Below, in pieces: positions 1 to 5,423 of a stretch of 5,879 bases of DNA. Position 1 is the first letter of the stretch. Each line of letters opens with the position of its first letter. A model generated the notes under the pieces. That model made no database searches, was not told the origin of the DNA, and saw nothing but the letters and a program-made list of their open reading frames with translations. A program made the position numbers and the translations under genes. The DNA is from an uncultured Clostridia bacterium (lineage in GTDB: Bacteria > Bacillota > Clostridia > Christensenellales > UBA1242): positions 1-5,879 of the forward strand of contig CALDMJ010000158.1 in assembly GCA_937914725.1 (NCBI GenBank), given 5' to 3'.

Positions 1-73
1 CAAATATTCTTTTTGAGTCAAAACTCATTGGCTTGGACATCGAAAACTCTCACACCATTCACCCTATGAGCTA
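1..73. other. Left-edge intergenic sequence, no gene seen
   Basis: I see no open reading frame or RNA gene here. Positions 32-48 resemble the tail of a repeat unit (compare 131-147; about 10 of 17 bases agree around a shared TGGAC), so a badly decayed further copy may lie to the left. A small 5-bp hairpin (14-18 with 23-27) is present but lacks a following T-run, so I do not call it a terminator. Confidence 0.4.
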
Positions 74-528
74 CTTCCGGCGGTGATAGCACCGCTGCTG
101 TGGGTACTGTTCCTACGCATAAATAACTTCCGTGGACGGCAAAGTTTCCTTCTATCTATAAATGTTCGTTCTCGGTGGTGATAACCCCGCCGCTACAGGT
201 ACTGTTCCTACGCCTAAATGACTTTCGTGGACGGCATTCTTTGTCATTTCTATTTTCTTCTATTCTCGGTGGTGATAGCCCCGCTGCTTTTGGTACTGTT
301 CCTACAAGCAAATTGCCATAGTAGACGGAAAAGTCTCTTTCTTTCTATAAATGTTTGTTCTCGACGGGGATAACCCCGTTGTTGCAGTTACTTTCCCTAC
401 GCCTAAATTACTTTCGTAGACAGCAAACTTTATTCTTTCTATTTTGTTATATTTTCGTTGGAGATAGTGTCGCTACTTGTAGTCGTGTATCAACGCTTCA
501 AGTGAAAATAAATATAAAAAGAACGGCA
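74..528 (+). repeat. Tandem array of five 94-95 bp repeat units
   Basis: Five head-to-tail units begin near 74, 169, 263, 358 and 452. The shared GGTGATA-like anchor falls at 82, 177, 271, 366 and 460, giving spacings of 95, 94, 95 and 94 bp. Each unit has a core of about 68 bp and a pyrimidine-rich linker of about 26 bp (TTTCTTTCTATTTT-like). The core contains a hairpin around a GATA loop, a GGTACTGTTCCTACG segment and a GGACGGCA end. Unit 5 is the most degenerate, with an extra 9 bp or so before its GAACGGCA end. Stops interrupt every long frame, and differences between units 2 and 4 are spread over all three codon positions, so the array is not coding. The family is not one I recognise. 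It could be a structured RNA array, a relic of a mobile repeat, or a protein-binding array. Confidence 0.85.
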
Positions 529-540
529 AAACGCCGTTCT
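505..540 (-). terminator. Intrinsic terminator of the dnaB-dnaI operon
   Basis: On the minus strand an 8-bp perfect stem, AGAACGGC (540-533) with GCCGTTCT (527-520), closes a five-base GTTTT loop. It is followed directly by a T-rich tail, with T at 519-516 and mostly T to 505. It lies about 135 bp past the DnaI stop codon. On the plus strand the stem is followed by CATAAG, so it works only for minus-strand transcripts. The two arms are the converging ends of oppositely oriented repeat units. Confidence 0.85.
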
Positions 541-683
541 CATAAGTAACTTGCGTGTACTGACAATACCCGCAGCCGTGCGCTATCGCACCGAGAACAA
601 ACGCACACAAAAAGCACAATGTATGCCGTCCGCGACAATTATTTGTGTGTACTGATAGTACCCGCAGCCGTGCGCTATCGCAC
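532..683 (-). repeat. Two inverted units of the same repeat family
   Basis: Read on the minus strand, 532 to about 616 and 624 to 683 match the units at 74-528. Compared with each other they align without gaps at a 92-bp offset, sharing a 22-base stretch at 569-590 and 661-682. Compared with the reverse complement of unit 2, the stretch from 624 aligns almost without gaps (TGCCGTCC start, AGTACC middle, TATC end). The first of the two also shares ACCGAGAAC at 589-597 with unit 2. Both lie downstream of the DnaI stop codon and upstream of the terminator at 520-540, so they should be transcribed as the 3' UTR of the dnaB-dnaI messenger. The right-hand copy covers the DnaI stop codon. Confidence 0.75.
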
Positions 684-1613
684 ACGCTTGCGGAGATCAG
701 AGTTGGCAAGATCAAGTTTCAACGCGTTGCTGCTCATCACAAGACGCGAAGCAAGTCTATCACCGTAACGCTCCATAAATTCTTCCGTATGCAAGTTGGT
801 CGAAATAATCGTCAACTTGTTTTTCATTATGCGCACATCAATAATGTTTTGCATATATTCAAGCGAAATATTTTGATAAATCGGCTCAGTGCCCAAGTCG
901 TCCAAAATCAAAACATCGCAATCAATAAAAATTTGCTGCATCAAATTCTTTGTGTCAAACGCCCCCAAGTGCCACTCCAAAAGGTTTTGCGAAAGTTCAA
1001 ACGCGGGCATAAAGCAGACCGCGACGTTGCGATTTAATAGTTCGTTTGCGACGCATTCAAGGAAAAATGACTTACCCGCCCCCACTTCACCGCGAATGAT
1101 GATGACGGGAACGCTAAAGTTCCCTTCGCTCTCGACAATTTTTTGCCCAAGTTTGAGCATTTTTTCGCCGAATTCAGGCTTATCATAAATGTTGGGGTCA
1201 AAGTCCTTGAAAGTATGCGTCATTGATTTACCCATATTGCTGTTTTGGAACAATGCGCGCGAAAGACGCGTTTGAAAGCAGGAACAGCGCACATTGTCAA
1301 CAAATCCCGTATCATTGCAAATTTTGCAACTATAATTTGGACGAATATCTTGCAGCGTCATTCCCATTTTTTGCAAAACCTCAGCACGCTTGGCTTTTGC
1401 TGTTTTGATGCTCTCATCGACTTCCGCCGTCGATTTACCTTCAAACTCTAGCTTTGCTTTCTCAATAATCAAGGCGCGAATTTCCTTATCGATAGCATCA
1501 AAGTCCTTGTTTTGAAGCGCTTTAAAGTATCGAACATCCGCCAAATGCTCCGCATCCTGCCTATTTGTCAAAATCTCGTTCAATATCTTGTTTTCCAATT
1601 CAATTTTATTCAT
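675..1613 (-). CDS. dnaI: DnaI/DnaC-type AAA+ helicase loader
   Basis: This is a cytoplasmic ATPase that delivers the replicative helicase to DNA at initiation and restart. It has 312 residues, close to DnaI of Bacillus (about 311). An alpha-helical, charged N-terminus (1-90) is followed by a probable zinc-binding cluster, Cys96-x2-Cys99 and Cys110-x-Cys112. The AAA+ module then shows Walker A GEVGAGKS (175-182), Walker B VLILDDL with Asp238/Asp239, sensor 1 STN (271-273) and the arginine-finger segment GDRLASRL (284-291). The start is supported by GGAG (complement of 1621-1624) seven bases upstream. The gene begins 13 bp after the co-loader stop codon, so the pair is one operon and probably translationally coupled. 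The TAG stop and last few codons lie inside a repeat unit. An IstB-type transposition helper is the alternative, but the cysteine cluster, length and neighbour argue for a helicase loader. Confidence 0.9.
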   Translation of the reverse strand: MNKIELENKILNEILTNRQDAEHLADVRYFKALQNKDFDAIDKEIRALIIEKAKLEFEGKSTAEVDESIKTAKAKRAEVLQKMGMTLQDIRPNYSCKICNDTGFVDNVRCSCFQTRLSRALFQNSNMGKSMTHTFKDFDPNIYDKPEFGEKMLKLGQKIVESEGNFSVPVIIIRGEVGAGKSFFLECVANELLNRNVAVCFMPAFELSQNLLEWHLGAFDTKNLMQQIFIDCDVLILDDLGTEPIYQNISLEYMQNIIDVRIMKNKLTIISTNLHTEEFMERYGDRLASRLVMSSNALKLDLANSDLRKRVR

Positions 1614-1626
1614 CTATTCTCTCCAC

Positions 1627-3078
1627 TCAAATGAAATTGTCTATATTATTAAACACGCCGTCAAGTTCTTCTTTCGTATACTCGCGATGGCGAATTGCAA
1701 TTGTTGATTTGCTTTTCGATGACGACGCCGTCTTTGTTGTCAATTTATTTGTTTGTTCTTTTGCCTTATCAACGCTATCAACACCGCTTTCTTTCCATTC
1801 AGACAAAACCTTGTTTAGGTACTGCATTGGCTGTGTCTTGTCTTTTGCAAGGCTTGCACCAAACATAATGATTTCGTGGCTAAGCCCCCAACTATAAGTC
1901 CACGTGCGATAAAAGTCTCTATCCCACGAAGTCACGTTTCGCATCAAGCCACACTCGGTCAAAACTTCTTTGATTGTGCTATCGGTTTTGATTGAATTTT
2001 CAATTTGTTGATTGAGGCTATCAAGCGTAACAATTCCGTGCGCATAGAACTTGTTGATTGCGCTGTTGACGCCCTCTAGCGTCCGTATCGAATTTTTAAA
2101 GCAGTTATTTGCAATCACAAGCAGCGTTTGCTCGTCGTAACCTTTTGCAAGCCATGGCTGCACATAATTTGTGATGACGGGGTCAAGATTATCATAATAT
2201 ACACCGATTGCTTTGGTAATCGACTTTGCTAGTTTCATTATGTTTTCGCGCTCATTCTCAAAGCTGTCGATTTCTTTGATTGAATACAACTTTAGTTCAA
2301 AGTAGTTAAGAAGTTTTGCGTCCAGTCTATAAATTGTCGGGCTAACTTTGATATTTTTTGCAACATACAAGATGACGCCGTGTTCAAAGCCAAGTTCCTC
2401 CGTCCACTTTTTATAAAACTGTCTATCTTCAAATGTTGCTTTCCTTTTGCTCTTAAGCGCTTTAATAACCTCACTGACTTTGTCAAGTGATTGCTCAAAT
2501 TCTTCGATTTTCTTACTGACTTCTTCTTCCGTATGTGCGCCTTCTTGCGCCCAGTTTTTCGCAACGGTTGTTATGTACTTATAGCCGACACTTTCGCCCT
2601 TTTGACTGACGCAAAATTTTGCGATTAGCAAAAAAGCGGCAGTTTCAATGTGGTATTCTTCCATTACTTCATAGTATGCGCTATACTCATTTGGCAAAAT
2701 CATTGCGCCTGACTTTATATCCTGAATCATTAAGTTAAAGTCCTCATATTTTGATTTGCTCCATTTATGACTTTGAGAAATGGCATTCTTTAGTGGGTAC
2801 AACATTACTTGACACGGATCACCATAAAGGTGCAATAACCCTTCGTTTTCCCAGTATTTAAGCGCGTTCATAACATCAATTTCCGCCATATTCAAAATTT
2901 TACAAATTTTGCCTAAATCATTGTCAGGACTTTCGCCGTTGCTTGACAAATACAAGCAATAGACGTACACTTTAACAAAATCGCTTTGCGCGTACGGCAG
3001 ATAGTCGTTGATGAAAATATTGTCAATTTCCGTCTTAGAATTTTCGATAAAATCACTCGATTGCTTTATAAATGCCAT
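1627..3078 (-). CDS. DnaB/DnaD-family helicase co-loader
   Basis: This is a primosomal protein that probably bridges origin-bound factors and the DnaI-helicase complex. At 483 residues it is close to Bacillus DnaB (about 472) and about twice the size of DnaD. Residues 1-95 look like the N-terminal winged-helix domain of the family. Four tandem helical units of about 85 residues follow, each ending in a Y/L...W/Y...G-type motif: YITTVAKNWAQEGAHT (168-183), LDAKLLNYFELKLYS (252-266), VNSAINKFYAHGIVT (337-351) and YLNKVLSEWKESGVD (420-434). Units two and four also share DRxFYxxWT openings (218 and 387). A Lys/Ser/Thr-rich linker (445-460) leads to the tail REYTKEELDGVF. AAAGG (complement of 3085-3089) precedes the ATG by six bases. 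Automatic annotation would call it a DnaD domain protein; the order before dnaI and the repeated C-terminal modules favour a Bacillus DnaB-type role. It is unrelated to the E. coli DnaB helicase. Confidence 0.85.
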   Translation of the reverse strand: MAFIKQSSDFIENSKTEIDNIFINDYLPYAQSDFVKVYVYCLYLSSNGESPDNDLGKICKILNMAEIDVMNALKYWENEGLLHLYGDPCQVMLYPLKNAISQSHKWSKSKYEDFNLMIQDIKSGAMILPNEYSAYYEVMEEYHIETAAFLLIAKFCVSQKGESVGYKYITTVAKNWAQEGAHTEEEVSKKIEEFEQSLDKVSEVIKALKSKRKATFEDRQFYKKWTEELGFEHGVILYVAKNIKVSPTIYRLDAKLLNYFELKLYSIKEIDSFENERENIMKLAKSITKAIGVYYDNLDPVITNYVQPWLAKGYDEQTLLVIANNCFKNSIRTLEGVNSAINKFYAHGIVTLDSLNQQIENSIKTDSTIKEVLTECGLMRNVTSWDRDFYRTWTYSWGLSHEIIMFGASLAKDKTQPMQYLNKVLSEWKESGVDSVDKAKEQTNKLTTKTASSSKSKSTIAIRHREYTKEELDGVFNNIDNFI

Positions 3079-3121
3079 AATATACCTTTCTTCCCTATCA
3101 ATTTCTCAAATATTGTTATTT

Positions 3122-3150
3122 ATTATAACACATAAATTGTTTTTTCACAA
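3122..3150 (-). promoter_or_regulatory. Sigma-A promoter of the dnaB-dnaI operon
   Basis: On the minus strand the -35 box TTGTGA (complement of 3145-3150; 4 of 6 consensus) and the perfect -10 box TATAAT (complement of 3122-3127) are separated by 17 bp. A TG one base upstream of the -10 makes it an extended -10 promoter. The start point would fall near 3115, giving a leader of about 37 nt with the AAAGG ribosome site before the co-loader ATG at 3078. Confidence 0.75.
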
Positions 3151-3176
3151 CACATTTTGCTGACCTTGCCCGAATA

Positions 3177-3205
3177 TTGCAAGCGCTACAACAATATAAT
3201 ACAAT
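3177..3205 (+). promoter_or_regulatory. Possible promoter of the SpoIIM-like gene
   Basis: TTGCAA (3177-3182) and TACAAT (3200-3205) are 17 bp apart, and a perfect but -35-poor TATAAT overlaps at 3195-3200. Either choice places the transcription start at about 3207-3212, at or just inside the longest reading frame. In A/T-rich sequence such boxes also arise by chance, so this is tentative. Confidence 0.35.
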
Positions 3206-3844
3206 ATGATAAAAATTAATTTCCGCAGGTCGATGAACGAAATGGCGTTCAACCTCAAAGACCATTTTGCTCGCTTCAAGAAAATGTACATTGTTTTTTC
3301 GCTCATTATGCTCATCGGACTCGTAACGGGTATGCTGACCGCTTTCAAATACACGGGCGAAATTACCGTGCAGCACCTCAACGACAATGTGCTTGTAGGG
3401 TTTCTTGAAAAAAAAGTAGGCGCTTTTAGCCTACTTTTCAAGCGAATATTTGCTTTTTGCATACTATTTTTTATAATTATTGCGATAAACTTCAAAAAAT
3501 TTACGTGTTTTCTAAATTTTTTCCTCATATTATATGAAAGTTATCTACTCGGGCTAAACTGCGCCATATTCATTATGCTGTTCAACATTAGCGGAATTAT
3601 AAATGTTTTCATTGTATACTTACCGTGTCACCTCATTTCACTTATTGCACTTATGGGCTTGTGCACAATCTTTTGCAGTTCCTGCTTTTCGCTTTGCCGC
3701 TATCGCGAGAGTATCTTCAGCCAATTTTTTTGGCAACAAAACGGTCGCTCAATAATCACATTTTTGCTCATTGCAATTTTCGCATTTTTGCTTGAAATGC
3801 TACTGCTCCCGTCTTTCTGCTCCGCTTTCTTCATTGTGAAATGA
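3206..3844 (+). CDS. SpoIIM-like integral membrane protein
   Basis: It has up to 212 residues and is strongly hydrophobic after a basic N-terminus. Likely membrane helices lie at about 27-46, 79-97, 103-121, 122-139, 142-165 and 181-203. The first helix carries spaced glycines (IGLVTG, 37-42). The middle shows YLLGLNCAIF (113-122), then a turn at ISG and a VYLPCHLISL segment (137-146), a layout that recalls SpoIIM of the forespore-engulfment DMP complex. That assignment is inference from pattern, not a secure match. The start is uncertain: the first ATG (3206) has no ribosome site and sits at the predicted transcription start. The ATGs at 3233 and 3242 follow a weak AGGT (3227-3230), spaced 2 and 11 bases respectively. 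The gene is single, divergent from the co-loader and convergent with glmM. A terminator-like hairpin lies inside it at 3412-3438. Confidence 0.8.
   Translation: MIKINFRRSMNEMAFNLKDHFARFKKMYIVFSLIMLIGLVTGMLTAFKYTGEITVQHLNDNVLVGFLEKKVGAFSLLFKRIFAFCILFFIIIAINFKKFTCFLNFFLILYESYLLGLNCAIFIMLFNISGIINVFIVYLPCHLISLIALMGLCTIFCSSCFSLCRYRESIFSQFFWQQNGRSIITFLLIAIFAFLLEMLLLPSFCSAFFIVK
3408..3438 (-). terminator. Minus-strand terminator inside the SpoIIM-like gene
   Basis: A perfect 10-bp inverted repeat (3412-3421 with 3429-3438) has GTAGGC/GCCTAC at its core and a 7-base loop. On the minus strand the core stem is followed by eight consecutive T (complement of 3415-3408), a textbook intrinsic terminator. 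It would stop transcripts arriving from glmM, whose stop codon is about 410 bp away, before they reach the divergent co-loader promoter. On the plus strand the core is followed by only four T, so a weaker effect on the host gene is possible. Confidence 0.65.
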
Positions 3845-3856
3845 CGTTTTTCACAA
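3834..3856. other. Hairpin shared by two convergent gene ends
   Basis: TTGTGAAA (3834-3841) and TTTCACAA (3849-3856) form a perfect 8-bp inverted repeat with a 7-base loop. The TGA of the plus-strand gene is in the loop (3842-3844), and the TGA of glmM is in the right arm (3851-3853). No clear T-run follows on either strand, so it is at best a weak bidirectional terminator or a protective 3'-end hairpin. Confidence 0.4.
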
Positions 3857-5191
3857 AAGTTGCAAAATTATTTTCTTGAGGTAGGCAGCGATGTCGGCAG
3901 TCATTGCGGCGTCCTCGCCCTCGACGAGGATGCGGATTTTGTTTTCCGTGCCGCTTGCGCGCACGACAAGTCTGCCGCCGTCGCTGAGCAAATTTTGCCC
4001 ACGGTCGATTGCGTCGAGTAGTTTTTCATTTTTCAAAACCACTTCCTTATCTACATTTTCGACAGGTACGTCAATTTCAGTTGCGGGATAGATTTTCAGA
4101 CCTTTCAAAATATCTTGCGGCGATTTATTGAGTATTTTCAAAAGTTTTACCATATAAAGGGCGCTATAGATTCCGTCGCCCGTTTTTACAAAGTCGCTAA
4201 TGATTATATGCCCTGCTTTTTCGCCGCCGAGTGGTAGTTTTTCATTTTGCAGGCACACACTGACGTTTTTATCCCCGACTTGCACACGTTTGACGGTTAT
4301 GCCGCGTTTATTTAGCGAGTGTTCGACGCCAAAGTTTGTGAGTATGGTTGCAACTAATGTGTTGCCATAGAGGATGCCCATTTCTTTCATAAGTGTGGCA
4401 AGCACAAACATCATTTTGTCGCCGTCCAAAATTTCCCCGTTGTTTAGCACACATATGACGCGGTCGCCGTCGCCGTCAAAGGCAAAGCCGATGTCAAACC
4501 CGCCGTGCTTGATGGCGTTTTGCAAAAACTCAGGGTGCAGCGCGCCACAGTTGTCGTTGATTTTTGCGCCGTTTGCAGCATTATTGAATGCGGTGACTTT
4601 GGCGTTCAGTTTTTTGAAAACCTTTTCAGCCACTTCATAGCACGCACCGTTTGCGCAATCAAGCGCAATATTATAGGATGACAAGTCTATGTTGATATTA
4701 TTTTCGACTTTTGACACATATCTTTCACTCAAACTATCGTCGCGTACATACTGTCCCATTTTGTCAAAGGTTTGCAAACCGAAATCAGTTTCGTTTTTTA
4801 ATATGTACTCTAGTTTTTTGATTTGGTCGCCATTTATTTTATTGCCGACACTATCAAAAATCTTTATTCCGTTATATTGTGGCGGGTTATGCGATGCTGT
4901 TATCATTACGCCAAAGTCAAAGCCTGCTACTTGCGCACTCACGGCGGGTGTTGGCAATATGCCTGCATCCACAACCATTGCACCGTGCGCAAGTGCGCCA
5001 GAAATGAGCGCGTGCTTGACAAAGTCCGTGCTAGTGCGTGTATCGCCTGCAATCAAAATTTGCGGGCGCTTGTCACAAGTTTTGTTTTCATTCGCCAAAA
5101 TCGCAAGCGCCTTGCCCACTTTGTAACAAAGTTGTGGTGTCAAAAACTCCCCCACAATGCCGCGTATGCCGTCTGTTCCAAACAAGTTCAT
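3851..5191 (-). CDS. glmM: Phosphoglucosamine mutase GlmM
   Basis: GlmM converts glucosamine-6-phosphate to glucosamine-1-phosphate, the cytoplasmic step before UDP-GlcNAc, and so feeds peptidoglycan synthesis. It has 446 residues, matching the family's usual 445-450. The family start MNLFGTDGIRG is intact. The phosphoserine loop is ITASHNPPQYNG (97-108; Ser100 active), the Mg-binding loop is DGDGDR (239-244), the sugar-binding loop is GGEKAGH (322-328) and the phosphate-binding loop is RASGTENKIR (411-420). Two loops differ from the commonest GlmM forms (GGEQSGH and RPSGTEP), and VGDKNV (305-310) replaces the usual VGDRYV. I chose the ATG at 5191 because GGAG (complement of 5199-5202) lies seven bases upstream and the protein begins exactly where the family does; the frame is open 27 codons further, but that stretch is not family-like. 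Its 3' end converges on the SpoIIM-like gene with a 6-bp gap. Confidence 0.95.
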   Translation of the reverse strand: MNLFGTDGIRGIVGEFLTPQLCYKVGKALAILANENKTCDKRPQILIAGDTRTSTDFVKHALISGALAHGAMVVDAGILPTPAVSAQVAGFDFGVMITASHNPPQYNGIKIFDSVGNKINGDQIKKLEYILKNETDFGLQTFDKMGQYVRDDSLSERYVSKVENNINIDLSSYNIALDCANGACYEVAEKVFKKLNAKVTAFNNAANGAKINDNCGALHPEFLQNAIKHGGFDIGFAFDGDGDRVICVLNNGEILDGDKMMFVLATLMKEMGILYGNTLVATILTNFGVEHSLNKRGITVKRVQVGDKNVSVCLQNEKLPLGGEKAGHIIISDFVKTGDGIYSALYMVKLLKILNKSPQDILKGLKIYPATEIDVPVENVDKEVVLKNEKLLDAIDRGQNLLSDGGRLVVRASGTENKIRILVEGEDAAMTADIAAYLKKIILQLL

Positions 5192-5213
5192 AATATTTCT
5201 CCAAATTTCACTT

Positions 5214-5243
5214 ACTATAATAAATATTGAAATATAAAGTAAA
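5214..5243 (-). promoter_or_regulatory. Candidate glmM promoter
   Basis: On the minus strand TTTACT (complement of 5238-5243; 4 of 6) and TATAGT (complement of 5214-5219; 5 of 6) are 18 bp apart. The predicted start near 5207 gives a short leader with the GGAG ribosome site just inside. The leader is too short for the glmS-type ribozyme or a riboswitch. Confidence 0.45.
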
Positions 5244-5304
5244 CTATGTTTTTCTCTTATTAATTGTGCCAAAGTGGACGTTTTTTGTCATAATGGTATT
5301 TTCA

Positions 5305-5333
5305 TAGACATACAATATAAATTACAATATTAT
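5305..5333 (+). promoter_or_regulatory. Candidate promoter of the CvpA-like gene
   Basis: TAGACA (5305-5310; 5 of 6) and TATTAT (5328-5333; 5 of 6) are separated by exactly 17 bp. This gives a leader of about 84 nt. A second, weaker pair lies closer to the gene: TTGTAT (5368-5373) and TACAAT (5391-5396), also 17 bp apart, with a leader of about 21 nt. A TTGACG at 5375-5380 has no well-placed -10 except TAGCAT (5399-5404) with an extended TG. The 232-bp region between glmM and this gene contains nothing else I can name. Confidence 0.45.
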
Positions 5334-5423
5334 TTTACTTTTATGTATACAAATTTATTATATTTACTTGTATTTTGACGCAAAATATAGTACAATGTTA
5401 GCATATAAGATAAGGAGAAAATT

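Noticed and set aside
74..528. CRISPR array.
   Set aside because: The linkers between cores are similar to each other and pyrimidine-rich, the repeat core is about 68 bp, and no cas gene is present.
127..549. An in-frame repeated peptide: because 189 is divisible by three, units 2 and 4 translate similarly (shared ITP and LRLN segments), with an open stretch at 355-549 starting from TTG.
   Set aside because: Differences between the two units fall about equally on all three codon positions, stops occur in units 1 and 3, and there is no ribosome site. Nucleotide similarity alone explains it.
74..683. Integron attC array or tRNA cluster.
   Set aside because: No cassettes lie between units, and I see no integrase. 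The hairpins do not form a cloverleaf with a T-loop motif.
3720..3734. GCCAA/TTGGC hairpin with a T5 loop as a terminator.
   Set aside because: The stem has only 5 bp and no T-run follows it on either strand.
4374..5230. Long plus-strand frames opposite glmM.
   Set aside because: They are antisense shadows of a strongly conserved gene, with no ribosome sites or recognisable protein features.
5192..5272. A 27-codon N-terminal extension of glmM from an upstream ATG at 5272.
   Set aside because: The stretch is hydrophobic and unlike the family, overlaps the promoter boxes, and the ATG at 5191 has a well-spaced GGAG and the conserved GlmM start.
5311..5330. Direct repeat TACAATAT at 5311 and 5323 as an operator.
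   Set aside because: It is short and in very A/T-rich sequence, and overlaps the likely promoter spacer. Chance is enough.
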